NCBI GenBank assembly: GCA_037127315.1
Contig: JBBBDQ010001617.1
Location: 422,001 to 486,000 of the forward strand
DNA from: Ascarosepion bandense
Taxonomy: Eukaryota; Mollusca; Cephalopoda; Sepiida; Sepiidae
Direction: 5' to 3'
Length of the DNA: 64,000 nt
Shown here: positions 1-11,388 of the stretch, piece after piece
Position numbering within the stretch: position 1 is the first letter of the stretch
How the letters are laid out: each line of letters begins with the position of its first letter
Translations under genes and position numbers: made by a program
Notes under the pieces: model-generated
What the model saw: only the letters and a program-made list of their open reading frames with translations
Told to the model about the DNA's origin: nothing
The model's database searches: none

Positions 1-163
1 GACGTTGGCACCAAAGACTAAAAAGTAATAGTTGTTTCCAGTTAAAGCGAAACCGTAGACTGAAAGAAAAATGAATGAATGTAAGTCAAATTTTGGTTTC
101 CTGGTATCGATATCAAATTTTCTGCACTATTGTAAGAACTGCAACCTTGAAACTTCTGAAAAT
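1..163 (+). repeat. R1 dispersed repeat, copy 1 (cut by window edge, internally deleted)
   Basis: This matches the 5' half of the R1 family seen complete at 18283, 24550 and 27210: the block running from 'gacgttggca' through 'ctggtatcgatatcaaa' is present. It then jumps directly to 'ttttctgcactattgtaag', omitting about 250 bases found in full copies. Similarity stops after 'cttgaaacttctgaa', so the 3' third is missing. The same internal junction occurs in the copy at 7260. No protein is encoded. The left end lies outside the window. Confidence 0.8.
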
Positions 164-1064
164 TTTAAACAGAGATATTTTGTTTACGATTCATGCATGA
201 TTCTCTCACGTTATTTAGAATAGAAAATTGTTACATCATTTGACATGTCCATACCACTTTAACTCATAAATGCACATATTCACACATGATTTCTCTCAAC
301 ACATATATTCATAACTGATTTCTCTTATTTTATTTAAAAAGACGCATTGGCACACAGTTAAACAGACAAGTTTTTTCTCCTACATTTAATATTGATCCAT
401 TGCTTTATCACACATGACATGTATCTGACCAATGAAACTATACCTCAATCAACATACCATGCAATCTAGGTACACATTAAAAAGTTGAAGTTTTCAGGGT
501 AGAAGAAAAGTGTTTTTTTAACACCCAGAACATCCATCGCTCCTACTTTTTCTATATAAGTCAGAATAACATATCCTTTTTTCTCACTGGTAATACAACT
601 CTGTTTCATGATCAATGCTATATTCAGGTGTGGGTTGAAGTTTTTAATCAGCACCTGAAGATTGCATCAGGCATGAAGCCGAGTTGTGCAATTAGCAATG
701 AAATTGGGGAGGGAATGTATATTTATTATTCTTGTGTGCAAGATTGTATATATCCAAAAGAAAGTAATTTGAAGGTAAAATCCCAAAGAGATCCTATTAA
801 TATTAATTATTAAAACTTAAATATTAAAATTATTTACAGAGCCAATATTTATTACATATAAAAAAAATAAAAATATTCAAATTTCCAAAGATCTTAAGGC
901 CATTTAAATGAGTGAAACCTGTGTGTGTGTATACACACATACACCTACCTTCATTTTTTTTTTCACTAAAAAATAGCATAGCTTGATGAAATAAAGGTCC
1001 CAAACTTAAAAAGGTTTTATCAAAATGTTCATTTTTTTATCAGGAGGAAAGACCAAAGTATTTT

Positions 1065-1100
<36 letters not shown>

Positions 1101-1900
1101 ATTAGATTCTAACATGTGTACAAAAATTTGATTAAAACTTTTTTGCATCAGCATGAGAATTTTAGCATTTTCTTTCTGGTTAAAAAAATTTGGAAATTCT
1201 TGCAAAAATCAAATTATTGTATTTTAATTAAACTTTCAAGGTTTACTCACAAATGAATGCGTATTTATGAAATTATTTTATAAAATCAGGATAAAAAATT
1301 TTTTTTGTACATCTGTTTTTTAATTGCTTTTATAAATATATTAAGGACATTATTAAAGAAAATTTTTTGCAATGAATAATGAATTTTTACAAGAATTGTT
1401 TTCATTTTTCTTTTTTAAATAATTTAAATTTCCAAAATCTTTAAAATACTTCCAGTCATTGTCTCAGCAGATTATTCAGTTAAGTGAAGACGATATTTAC
1501 TAAGTAAACACTGAAAAGCTTAACACAAATTATCATGCTCTAAGATTTTTAAAATAATTTTTTTTTTTTTTCAGAAGTATAAAACGTGTCCAGTTTGAAA
1601 GCATGGATGACCAGATATGACATCATCAGAAAATAAGATTGATGATTATGATAAATTTAAAGTCAACATCCCTAAAATTAGAAGAATATTACTAACATTT
1701 GTAAGATTACAGAGTTCTTAAAAAGTATATAAAAGAGTGTTCACTGGTCATTTTATAAAATTATGTTTTAACAGTAAACAGCAATAAACATATTTGTAGC
1801 TTATTTATTAATGGAAATAGTAAATTTAGAAATGACAACTCCAAAAAGCTTTATCATTTATCAAAATTCATTTTAAAACTTAAGTATCGCATAAAAGTTT
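164..1900. other. AT-rich sequence without recognisable gene
   Basis: Very AT-rich, with short homopolymer runs and a (TA)n tract at 1068-1096. Short open frames (466-654 minus, 628-813 plus) have no recognisable domain and look like chance. No repeat family found elsewhere in the window was recognised here. Confidence 0.5.
1068..1096. repeat. (TA)n microsatellite
   Basis: Uninterrupted TA dinucleotides of about 29 bases. Confidence 0.95.
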
Positions 1901-1902
1901 GT

Positions 1903-1933
1903 GTATATATATATATATATACACACACACACG
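1903..1933. repeat. (TA)n(CA)n compound microsatellite
   Basis: TA dinucleotides followed immediately by CA dinucleotides, at the left border of the Tc1-like element. Confidence 0.95.
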
Positions 1934-2194
1934 CAGTGACACGCGTAAGTATTGGATAAATGTTATTTTCTGTTATAACTCTAGTTTATGTTTGCCATCT
2001 TGCCTGATATTATTAAGTAATGTCTTGTAAAGTTGTTTTAGTTGTATGTGGAAGGAAAATTAAAAACTCATGGTTAAATCTGTTTTTTTTTTTATCAAAG
2101 TTCAAAATTACCTTATGCAAAAGTATTGGATACATCAACTTAATATTTTGTTGCATAGCCTGTTTTATAGCCTGTTTTGTTTCACTGCTTTCAG

Positions 2195-2733
2195 TCACTT
2201 TCTATAGTTGACCTCAAGTTTTCCACACTGATCCATCATTACTTTACCCCATTCTTCCTTGCATAATTCCTCTAATTGCTTGATATTTTGTGGATCAAGC
2301 TTATGAACTTTAACCTTCAAAGTATTCCACAAATTCTCAATTGGATTCAAGTCAGGAGACTGACTTGGCCAATTGAGTCTACTAATACCATTATTTTCAA
2401 ACCATTTCTTTGTAAGTTTTGAAGTATGTTTGGGATCATTGTCGTGGTGAAGGACGAAATTCCTAAAGAAGTTGCAGATTTCTGAAGGTTCTTTTCTAGA
2501 ATCTCCCTGTACATGCTACCATTCATTCTACCATGGATAACTTGTAACTTGAATGAAAAGCATCCCCATATCATAATGGAACCACCCCCAAACTTAACTG
2601 TGGGGATGGTATTGTGCTTGTTGAAGGCAGTGCCATTTTTTCGCCAAACACTTGTCACTGTATTCCTTCCGAATAGTTCAACTTTTGTTTCATCCAACCA
2701 GATTAGCTTTCCCAAAACTACATACCTTTCTTT

Positions 2734-2735
<2 letters not shown>
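2195..2735 (-). pseudogene. Tc1-family transposase, C-terminal catalytic half, frameshifted
   Basis: In minus-strand order the frame gives '[11 protein letters not shown]' (first catalytic Asp), then '[19 protein letters not shown]', '[12 protein letters not shown]' and '[10 protein letters not shown]', all Tc1 landmarks. A frameshift near 2460 moves the rest to another frame, where '[11 protein letters not shown]' (second Asp) and '[15 protein letters not shown]' (final Glu) follow. The D, D and E residues are therefore all present but in different frames. The product would be a cut-and-paste transposase acting on terminal inverted repeats. With no N-terminal helix-turn-helix domains and a frameshift it cannot be functional. 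Confidence 0.88.
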
Positions 2736-2739
<4 letters not shown>

Positions 2740-2780
<41 letters not shown>

Positions 2781-2782
2781 TA
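2740..2782. repeat. (TA)n(CA)n microsatellite inside Tc1 fossil
   Basis: TA then CA dinucleotides interrupt the transposase where its N-terminal half should be. Open frames across it (IYIYIY / CVCVC) are repeat translations. Confidence 0.9.
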
Positions 2783-3065
2783 TACACATCTTTATATAGG
2801 AATAAAAGAAGAAGGGGAGGATGAAGAGGGAAAGTATCCAATAACTTTTCTACCTTAGTGTTTGGGTGAGAACACCTGACTACACCTGTTTGAACCACTA
2901 ATCCCCTAATCACTTCAATTTCAAAGAGGTATGTTTATTAATGATTAAAATACAGTTACAAATCATAATTTGATGGTCACATCTAAGAAAAACCTACAAA
3001 AATATGAGGTAATCATCAGCTGAATTATATTCATTTAATGCAAAACATCTTGTCAAATGTTGCAG

Positions 3066-3091
3066 ATATATATATATATATATATATATTT
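3066..3091. repeat. (TA)n microsatellite
   Basis: About 26 bases of TA dinucleotides. Confidence 0.95.
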
Positions 3092-3248
3092 CTACCAATG
3101 GTCCCAGACCATAAAAAATAATGGCAAAATATTTATTAATATACTGTCAAAATTTACAGCAACGTATATATAGATGTACTTACTATTGAGTATCATACAT
3201 AAGGACACAAAAAAAAAAAAATAATCCAAACCCCTTGAGCATAACCAG

Positions 3249-3253
<5 letters not shown>

Positions 3254-3288
<35 letters not shown>

Positions 3289-3300
3289 GGGGGGGGGGGG
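3254..3300. repeat. (TA)n followed by a G homopolymer
   Basis: About 33 bases of TA dinucleotides, then a run of about 14 G residues that abuts the tRNA-like SINE at 3301 exactly where its first promoter box should be. Confidence 0.95.
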
Positions 3301-3428
3301 TAGCGACTTCAACTGACACCAAATCAGTCGAGTTTTGATCCCAGCCAGAAGCAAGCAGATGCGTCTAGCCACACTAATGAGCTGTGATACAGTGAAACAG
3401 GCTTGTATGGGGATGACTAATATATTAT
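3301..3428 (+). repeat. tRNA-like SINE family B, copy 1 (5' replaced by microsatellite)
   Basis: This segment is closely similar to 3616-3748: both read 'gctgacaccaaatc' or a near variant, 'gagttttgatcccagcc', then 'ctagccacactaatgagctg' and 'ggatgactaatat'. 'gttttgatccc' resembles a pol III B box. The region upstream that would hold the A box is replaced by the TA/G tract. Confidence 0.65.
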
Positions 3429-3599
3429 GCTCTCATTATGACAGTTCTCTAGAGAAGAAAATTTTAAAAACAGTTTCCACTTCTGCGATATATGATATAT
3501 GCGTGACTCTTCAGGAATGAATTGAGTTCTTTTGGTGACTGGCATGTGTAGACACTGCTTATATACAACACGTTAAAATTTCCTTTCTCTGATTCCATG

Positions 3600-3748
3600 C
3601 ACCTATGGCTTAGGGAGTAGCGACTCTGGCTGACACCAAATCGGTTGAGTTTTGATCCCAGCCATAAGCAAGTAGATGTGTCTAGCCACACTAATGAGCT
3701 GTGATACAGCAAAACAGTCTTGTATGTGGATGACTAATATTATATATA
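3600..3748 (+). repeat. tRNA-like SINE family B, copy 2
   Basis: The second copy of the 3301 element lies 315 bases downstream in the same orientation. It keeps a possible A box, 'tggcttagggag' (3607-3618), about 35 bases before the B-box-like 'gttttgatccc'. That spacing is typical of tRNA-derived SINEs. The body after 'gatgactaatat' runs into TA/TG microsatellite. The family is not one I can name. Confidence 0.65.
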
Positions 3749-3780
3749 CTTTCTATTACAATAAAAATCTGTGTATGTAT

Positions 3781-3781
3781 A

Positions 3782-3826
<45 letters not shown>

Positions 3827-3827
3827 T
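3781..3827. repeat. (TG)n(TA)n microsatellite
   Basis: TG dinucleotides followed by TA dinucleotides, about 46 bases. Confidence 0.95.
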
Positions 3828-4640
3828 ACACATGGAGGTTTTTATTGTAATAGAAAGGATATATACATATTCTTCACTACTCAATGACATTATTGCAAAC
3901 AAATTTAAAAAGCACTGTTAAAGAGTGAATACATAGCAAGAACTTTAATAACTGGTAGTTAAGAGAATGAACTGAGCCGATGCTACCCCTCAGTTGTCTC
4001 ACTCTCCATGAGCATGACAGGAGAGAGAAATATGTATGTGCTGTTATATACGTACATACATACATACACAAAGTTTTTTATTATAATAGATAGGATTGCA
4101 ATTCTCTTCATTTCCACAGAATTATCTATCTTGTCCAATTTTATTTAAAAAGGTGAATCAGTAGATTTCAAAAGTTTTATTAGAGACAACATATACTGCA
4201 AGTGATTTACTTGATATTAAAATCAATGCAATATTTGTCTCTTTGTTTTACCTGAAATTAAAATAGACTAAACAGGTGATAGGTTAGCCTAATAGTGAAA
4301 TAGACAAGGTGCTATTTGTTTCAAAAATTACAACACAGGACTTGCTCATTAAAAGTGCAAGGCAATAAACCAAGATATTTGAGATGATACAAATGAAAGT
4401 AGACAATATTGTTTTCATGTGCATACAACTAACATGCAAAAAGTTAAGAGCCTAGAAAATTGCATTATCAAGTCAATTATGCCTATCAAAAAAAATAAAT
4501 AAGTAAATAATTTTTTTTCAATTTTAAAAACAACTGCTATGCAATATCAAGCTTTTTATATGGCGCTGATTGTTGAACAATTTCTTCACAGATGAAAAAG
4601 ATACTTAGGCAACAGAGATGTGGTTCGACACTAGCAATAA
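3828..4640. other. AT-rich sequence without recognisable gene
   Basis: No coding similarity or family-level repeat recognised. The minus open frame 3877-4071 has no identifiable domain. Confidence 0.4.
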
Positions 4641-4888
4641 CCATGGACAGTGCATATGAGCAATGAAGAAGTTTTAAGGAAAAGGATAACAAACGATGGT
4701 CAAGATTTCAAACGAAGAAAGGTTTGGAGAATTTGGCACTCACTGGACAAACTGAAGGCAAAACAAAAACTACCTAATAAGCTTGTGTAAATGGATAGAA
4801 GAACAGAGACAAGGAATGATGCAACAAGATAAATCCTACTAAGAGCTATAAAATAGGAAGTCACAGAGAGCCATGACTGCTCATGTTA
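4641..4888 (+). pseudogene. RTE-like LINE, C-terminal tail fragment 1
   Basis: Read with frameshifts this gives 'GLENLALTGQTEGK', then a 'WMEEQRQGMMQQDK'-like stretch and 'SHREP'. These follow the C-terminal end of endonuclease/reverse-transcriptase LINEs, where 'RKEGLENLxLTGxxEGKR' leads to 'RKLWRAMIxHVLKGHGT'. The same block occurs at 11745-11970, at the end only at 59253-59330, and its upstream part at 5945-6262 on the other strand. It is a decayed fragment without RT motifs. A SINE A copy follows directly. Confidence 0.6.
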
Positions 4889-4890
4889 CA

Positions 4891-5168
4891 AAGAGCTGTA
4901 GCACATTATTCGAGTTCAAATTCCAGTTGAATTCATTGCATTCACTTAATGCACAAATACCCTTGGGAAAGGTATTAATCCGTCTCTTCCCTCCAGTTAT
5001 GGATTAAATAATAGGACAATTGGGTTCTATTGCCTTGGCTGGCAACAAGTCTACCGCAGAAAGCAATGGCAACCTACTGCAGAATAATCTTCTGCCCAGT
5101 CAGTCGTGTCTCTTTCGAGACATGATTCCTGAAAGCATGTATCACATATGGCACTTAACTGACTGAAT
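4891..5168 (+). repeat. SINE family A, copy a
   Basis: tRNA-derived SINE in head-to-tail order. The B box 'gagttcaaattcc' is followed by the conserved body ('cccttgggaaaggtatt', 'tggcaacctactgc', 'cttctgcccagtcagtc') and the tail 'gcacttaactgactg'. About 30 bases between the A and B boxes are deleted compared with the complete copies at 36080 and 61244. Confidence 0.88.
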
Positions 5169-5944
5169 GATTCCCTTTCTCAAGTGGCAGAGATTTTTTT
5201 TGACACTGACAGACTGTTTGAGTAAATACTGCAGATAAGGATCATTTCTAAAAAGGAGATAAAAGTGGTTGGGAAAATTGAAGGACATAAAATGACATGA
5301 ACTACCACCACCACCACTACCACCACCACCACACAAAAAAAAAAAAAAAAGTTTCATGCAAGTTCAGTTTATATAGGAATGTGTATTTTGACAAAGCTTT
5401 TTTATTTTCGAAAGACAACAGGATCCACTTGTGTTTAAATCCTGTACTCAATGCTATATACACAAGTTGAAAATTTCATTTTTTTCACTGAAAATAGAAT
5501 AAAGGTGAACTGTGATAAAAAAAACATTCTTCTGTATAAAGTGTCCTTTCAGGACATAGACCAGGGATTCCCAAACTTGGGAAAATTTGAAGCTACCAGG
5601 GGGGAAATAATTACACTCCCTACTAAATAAAAAAAATCTCGTACGTTGCGTGCTTGCCAAAACTAACCCTGATATTGATACACTGGTGCACAAGAAGCAG
5701 CATCACCCTTCTCACTAATTTAATTCTGAAGTAGAAGAGCAAACAAAAGTCCTTTTATTGGTTACTAACCGCTCTCTATGGCTATGCTTAGTTGTTACTA
5801 AATGCTCTCTATACACTTTACCCTGTAACTAAGTTTATAATCATATTTGTACATTTGAAAAATAAATTAGTAAATAGTCTCAGTGTGTTTCTCTCATACA
5901 ACTGGGTGTAGGGGAAAATGGCAAAAAAATAAAAATTTTGGAAC
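5169..5944. other. No recognised gene; AT-rich
   Basis: Contains a (CCA)n-like purine/pyrimidine tract near 5300-5330 followed by poly(A). That tract produces the Gly-rich minus frame 5142-5357, which is not a gene. Nothing else recognised. Confidence 0.4.
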
Positions 5945-6262
5945 CACTGACATAGGCAATCATGGACTTCCACATCTTCCTATCCCTTGTAGATCTGAAC
6001 ATACCTTCTCCTGCTATCCCACTCAACCCCTATTCCGTCATTTATCAAGTAGGTCACATGTTGCTTTCCCTGGTCTCTTCCTCCCTCTATTCTGTGAGCA
6101 TCAGATTCTCCTAGCACTCTTTCCTCATTACATGTCCCAGAAACTTCAGCTGTCTTTTCCTGATGTTAAGTATCAGTTTCCTTTTAGTGTTCATCCTCTT
6201 CAAAACTGTCATTGTCAATGTTTTGTCCATGGTATCCTCAGCATCCTTCTGTAGAACCCTAT
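5945..6262 (-). pseudogene. RTE-like LINE, reverse-transcriptase C-terminal fragment 2
   Basis: The minus strand encodes 'VLKRMNTKRKLILNIRKRQL' continuing 'KFLGHVMRKE', then a stop and 'ENLMLTE', the conserved connection after the RT domain of endonuclease/RT LINEs. It lies just upstream, in protein order, of the segments found at 4641 and 11745, so all three belong to one family. Stops and a frameshift break the frame. The plus-strand open frame 5883-6254 over the same bases is a shadow. Confidence 0.75.
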
Positions 6263-6334
6263 TTTGGTTGCTTACATAATCTAAAAAGCAAAAAATGTGT
6301 TTCAGAAGTTTTTGTTGTTGTTGATACTATTGTT

Positions 6335-6480
6335 CATCAAATACAAGGCCCAAGAGCCACTCAAACACGTATTATTGATTGAAGTTGTATGGACAAAAAA
6401 AGAGGAAGAAGTGAACATTATGAGGATATGTAGGATAAATAACAGTTGATCTTAGTTTCTGTCTAAATTTCTGGGATGAG
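6335..6480 (+). repeat. Unclassified dispersed repeat, copy 1
   Basis: 'acaaggcccaagagccactc' and, further on, 'tgaggatatgtaggata' recur in the same order at 19108-19180. The function and class are unknown. Confidence 0.5.
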
Positions 6481-6810
6481 AAATGGACTATTATCGTCAA
6501 CTTTGCTATTTTTATCAATGTTTTTTTCCTTCTATACCCTCACCAGAAGATTTTCAAGTTTGAACTGAACCCTTTATTTCATTTATAGGAACAGATTGTT
6601 CTCATGTCTAGGGATGTCTTATCTAGTTCTTATTTACTTGCCCCTAGACTTGAAGAGGCTAAAATTGTATAGATTGGGGAATCATCCTCTTTATAATTTG
6701 TTTCACAAATTAACAGTACTGGGCAGGGGGGGGGAAGCTGTCCAAATGGAAGTCCATCCTTACCAATGGAATATGAGGAATGTGGATGAGCCAACCCTGT
6801 GGATGTTGCA

Positions 6811-7078
6811 GTCAGTCAGTCAAATGTCATTTGTAACATGTTTGGACAGACACGTTTCAAAAGAGAAATGACAGACTGGGCAGAAAATTTTCCCACAGTA
6901 GGTTGCCATTACTTTCTGTGGTAGACTGGTTGCTAACCAAAGCTATAGATCCCAATCTGTCCTGCTATTTAATCCATAGCTGGAGGGAAAAAGCAACAGA
7001 TCGATACTTTTCCTCCCAAGAATATTTTCACCTAAGTGAATGCAATGAATTCAACTGGAATTCAAACTCGCATTGTGG
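6811..7078 (-). repeat. SINE family A, copy b
   Basis: The inverted body of family A runs from 'gtcagtcagtcaaatg' (tail) to 'ttcaactggaattcaaactc' (B-box region). The tRNA-like head beyond the B box is truncated. Open frames 6596-6871 and 6903-7085 are produced by reading through it. Confidence 0.85.
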
Positions 7079-7259
7079 TTCCTAACTGTAAAGATCTGAA
7101 TTGGTGGAAGTAAAGCATGTAGCTTGTTTAAAGATTTGCCATGAAAATAGCCAGAGAATAGCAACAAATCTGATGCAATATGCATACATGGAGAAATGGG
7201 GAGATACAATTCAAAAACTTTTACTAATAAGGATAATGAAAACAATAATTTATATAAAT

Positions 7260-7738
7260 ACTAGCAGTATAACCTGGCATTGCTCGGGTGTAATGAAAGC
7301 TTTAAAACTAATCCATGGTCCTGGAGCTCAGACTCTTTGGATGTTGGCACGAAAGACTAAAAAGTAATAATTGTTTCCAGTTAAAGCGAAACCATAGACT
7401 GAAAGAAAAACGAATGGATGTAAGTCAAATTTTGATTTCCTGGTATCGATATCAAATTTTCAGCACTATTGTAAGAACTGCAACCTTGAAACTTCTGAAT
7501 AGCATTTATGTTTTTGTCTATGAGTGTATCAAATTTGATTAAAATCGAACCACTCCTATTACCCGATTTTTTTTTGTTTATCGATATTTATCGGGGGTAC
7601 CTCGACACAATACCTAGCTAAGAACACTTGCTGATGCTTATAGTACAACTGTGTAAATTTTCAAGAAAATCAGTTGTCGTTTTGAGGTCTATAGGTAATG
7701 GACACACACAGACAAAGTTCCATTTATAAATAAGTTTG
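7260..7738 (+). repeat. R1 dispersed repeat, copy 2 (short subfamily)
   Basis: Starts 'actagcagtataacctggca' and ends 'aaagttccatttataaataag'. It carries the same internal junction as copy 1 ('gatatcaaatttt' joined to 'cagcactattg'), omitting the middle third and the TA microsatellite. About 480 bases against about 690 for full copies. Non-coding. Confidence 0.9.
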
Positions 7739-7739
7739 T

Positions 7740-8848
7740 ATGTACCAAATTTTCAAAATTGATCTCCACCCAATGAGTTTCAACCTAAATATATTGTTGG
7801 AGAGGGAGTTCATTTTTACATATACAATCTCTGTTTTAAATGTTTTTAAATTTAAAACATATGCATTTAGACCAGATCATCAGTCTGCTTAGATTTTTCT
7901 TGTTTATTCCACCAGGGGAAAAAAAAAAAAAAAAAGACATTTAAGGAGGGAAGGAAATTCTCACACCTATTCAGTCAACTTTGAATCTATATAAATAAAT
8001 ATAAGGAGAAAAAAACAAACAAGTTCAAGTGAAATGGGAGAAAAAAAAATTCCAAGTTACACAAACAAATTGACACTTTGTAGAGAATTTAAAAGAACAG
8101 AAATATTGTTATCCAAATTCCTGACACAAATCAAGGACATTTGCTTTTTTTTCATTTAGACTTTCATTTATTTCGGTCTAAAAACCAGGCATCAAGAACA
8201 AAAACAGTTCCTTTCTTATTAAACTGAATTGATTTAATAAAATCAATAGTGATTAATAAAAAAAAGTTTCACTTTCAGTAGCAATGTTTTTTTTTCTTTC
8301 TTCAGCTGTTTTGTGATTATGTGAAGGTCAGGAATAGAATCAATGGGAAGCAAGAATTATTCACAAAAGAGTTGGAGAACAAATTAATAATGAGGCATGA
8401 TTTTCAAACACAGGAATAATAACTAAAAAAAGTAAAATGTTAAAGTCCCATTAATGAAGCAAATAACCTTGAAATGCAAATTTAAAATTAAAAAAAAAAT
8501 TTCTCCTATTTACTTCAACGGACAACATGAGATGTAATTTTACCCAAGGTATTTCTGCTTAACAAGTTGAAGAAAAAAAGAGAAAAGAAATAAATCGCCT
8601 TAGCCTGCATACACTAAAAAGACCTAAAACCCTACAACAGACCAAAACAAAACCACAAATATCAATACAAATTAAATTTCTATCAAAACAGAATAAGCAG
8701 TCACTTAAAGTGACAAAACTTAAATGGAGAAGATCACCATCATGGCTTATTAATGCAAAACCCAAACTCTTTCGAGAATTGTGAACGCATTCCATTATGA
8801 AAGAAATTTGGAAAAAAGAAGTTCAAATTCCTCCATGCTTTATTGTTA
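7740..8848. other. AT-rich sequence without recognisable gene
   Basis: Homopolymer A/T runs and short chance frames only. Confidence 0.45.
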
Positions 8849-8849
8849 T

Positions 8850-9105
8850 CAGTCAGTCAAGTCCCATACGTGATACACGCTTAGGCGATCATGTCGCAAA
8901 AGAGATGACTGACTGGGGAGAAGATTTTCCCCACAGTAGGTTTCTGCAGTAGACTAGTGGCCAACCAAGACTATAGAACCCAATCTGTTCTGCTATTTAA
9001 TCCATAACCGGAAGAACAGACAACAGATTAATACCTTTCTCATAGGTATTTGCTCATATGTAAATACAACGAATTCAGCTGGAATTCGAACTCGGCTCTC
9101 TGATA
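8850..9105 (-). repeat. SINE family A, copy c
   Basis: Inverted family A body with the tail 'cagtcagtcaagtccc' at the left and 'gctggaattcgaactcggct' (B box) at the right. The tRNA-like head is truncated after the B box. A small deletion removes part of the central 'ggttgccattgc' block. Confidence 0.85.
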
Positions 9106-9272
9106 TAAATATAAAATGTTTTTTGTTTTTAAAAAAATGCTGGGATACAGAGAAATCTAAAACAATTTTGTAACAATAATGGATCACACTGGAAAAGAGC
9201 AATCTAGACTGTAGCTCAATGAACTGACACTTTCCTGTTAAGATAGAAAGAAGAAACCCTGCATTTCCCATA

Positions 9273-9458
9273 CCAGTTACCAACCAAGGCTATAAAACCC
9301 ACTCTGACTTGCTATTTCACTCATAGCTGGAAGGAGAAGAGAGATTATTACTCTTCCCAAGGGTATTTGCACGTAAGTGAATGCAATGAATTGATCTGTA
9401 ATTCAAACTCAGCTCTCCAATTTCTCATTCTGAGCCAATATCCACTAAACTACAAAAG
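9273..9458 (-). repeat. SINE family A, copy d (tail truncated)
   Basis: Keeps the head half: 'ccactaaactac' opposite the A box, 'attcaaactcagctctcc' opposite the B box, and the central 'cccaagggtatttgc'. The tail half is absent beyond 'accaaccaaggctata'. Confidence 0.8.
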
Positions 9459-9474
9459 ACAAAATTAAAATTTC

Positions 9475-10270
9475 AAAATAGGCATTGAGAACTAACTTGA
9501 TTATATGACCACTTCACTCTCCGCTATACTACAGCTAACTGTTTACAGTGTTTAATGAATATGAAACCCTAATAACAACACAGTACAAAAGTTCTACAAA
9601 TAACTGCAAGTTCATTATCTTTAGTACAGTATTATGGCTTTCTGTAAAAGTTGGTTAAGTATAGCAAATGCCAATTTGGTATGTGAGAGATTCTGGCTGG
9701 CAGGCGAAAGAAAAAATGAGAGCACCTGTGAATTCCCTACACATCAGTTGAAAGCTTTCTTTTGCCTACAAGAATGAAGGTCTCTACTAAATAAATTTGC
9801 TTAATGAGCTCCACCCAGCTGAACAACTTGTAGTACAGAAAATTAGAAAATAGCAGAGGAGTCGAGGAATATTACAGTTGGTAAAGGAAAGATCAGAGGC
9901 AACAAAAAAATATACCAAATCCATCGAAAAAGAGACAAGATAGGCAATTAGATGATAATCAAGAATATATAAATATGCCAAAAATGGTATATAAACTTCT
10001 ATATGTCAAAAACAATTTTAGGAAAATCAACAACAAAGCGGAAAGATTTTTTTATCTGACACATTCTTTCCTTTAGGACTTCATGGTATTAAGGTTATGT
10101 TTACATTGATGTGATTATACATGCACATGAAGGGTAGGGGATGCTGAAATTTTATTTTAAAATGTGTGCTTTGTGAATATGCTGGAAAAACCTCAAGGAA
10201 TTTAAAAGATATGAATACAAAAGGGATCTTTGACAAAACAGATGCAATTCATTAGTTGCTTACTGTAATT
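9475..10270. other. No recognised gene; AT-rich
   Basis: Short frames such as 9787-9981 minus have no identifiable domain. Confidence 0.4.
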
Positions 10271-10280
10271 GATTTGGTTT

Positions 10281-10690
10281 TTTTTGTTGTTTTTTTTTTT
10301 TTTTAGGAACCCCTTCCTGGATGACTTTCAGAGATTCTTAACACCCTCTGCTCCATTGTTCTTTCTCCTGCTGCCATGGGTGGTAACTCTAGTGCTGCTG
10401 AGGACTGAGGGCCTTCTGTTGCCCATGTCCATCATTTCAGAGGATATGCCATACTCATCACACTTGGCAATGCGGGTTGGCGAAGATTAAACCATAACGT
10501 TGGCTCATAGGAGCTCTTCTGCTCTTTGCCAGGTCTTGTTTTTGGTCATGCAGAGTACATACACCACATCCCCACTGAGCTTGTATCCAGTGAGGGCACC
10601 AGTTTAGTTGCTGACAACCTGACCCGTGGCAAGTACCAGTAACAGATACAGTCTGACCTGACATTAACTGACGATAATGAGCAACCATAA
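10281..10690 (-). pseudogene. Probable processed retrocopy of an unidentified transcript
   Basis: A block of distinctly higher GC than its flanks. On the minus strand it ends in an A-rich tail (the T runs at 10278-10304 on the plus strand). The flanks 'atttggtttt' (10272-10281) and 'atttggattt' (10690-10699) form an imperfect 10-base target-site duplication. These are signs of LINE-mediated retroposition. All minus frames carry stops; one gives 'TGYKLSGDVVYVLCMTKNK' before breaking. I do not recognise the parent gene. The hydrophobic plus frame 10269-10490 begins in the T run and is probably a shadow. Confidence 0.5.
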
Positions 10691-10699
10691 TTTGGATTT

Positions 10700-11388
10700 A
10701 AAATACTGCTACTTCAATGAAAAGAGAAAGCAATTTACAAAGACAAAAACTTATAGAAAGTGCTTTAATTGCTAGATCATCCATAGTAAATTTATGTTCA
10801 GTTCCTTACATTTCACCTTGCTTGACAGATCTGTTATCATAATATAGGATGTTTAATAACAAAGTGATAAAAATAAAAACTAAATGAAATAGGCTAGACT
10901 ATATATCCAAAACAATTCTTATATTCTGTGGTGAGAGAAGAGAAACTGCGACACTCAAATCTGAACGTAAATTGGAATATTAAAAGACCTTCCAAAATCT
11001 AAAGAAAAGTATTAAGAAATAAGAAAATTTTGTTAAAACATAAAAAAATATCAGTTCTTCTACATGGCAGTGAATGCAGTTCTACAGAAGGAGGTTGAGT
11101 ATATCAAGTACTGAACAATGACAAAGTTCTAGAGAAATTCGAAACAAAAAGGAGATTTGTTTACAAGATAAACTGTTTTTTTTTTGTTTTTTAAAAAACA
11201 ATAGACAGTATACTCCAGTAAACTGTCTCTTGATTTTCTTTTTAAATTTTAAGTGTGTATTGTAAACAAATTTCTGAAGAAACTTAAAATGAAACATGTT
11301 AGATTAAAAGACAAGTTTTCTATTTGTTCTTTACTTATTTTATCATCTTGTCAGATTTCAACTCATATATATAATAAAAATATAGCTT
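10700..11388. other. No recognised gene; AT-rich
   Basis: The Lys/Phe-rich minus frame 11082-11297 reflects base composition. Confidence 0.4.

Larger units (their letters stand above)
1935..2895 (-). mobile_element. Tc1-like DNA transposon (defective)
   Basis: The centre encodes a broken Tc1-type transposase on the minus strand (see 2195-2735). Possible terminal-repeat sequence is visible as 'gtattggataaatg' near 1948 and, inverted, as 'agtatccaataac' near 2832. A similar 'gtattggatac' also lies inside at about 2125, so exact ends are uncertain. The N-terminal DNA-binding half of the transposase is missing. Its place is taken by a TA/CA microsatellite at 2740-2782, suggesting internal deletion and microsatellite growth. 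Confidence 0.7.

Noticed and set aside
5142..5357. Gly-rich small protein
   Set aside because: Arises from a CCA-type tract followed by poly(A).
6596..7085. Two plus-strand frames resembling a small gene pair
   Set aside because: They read through an inverted SINE A copy and flanking repeat.
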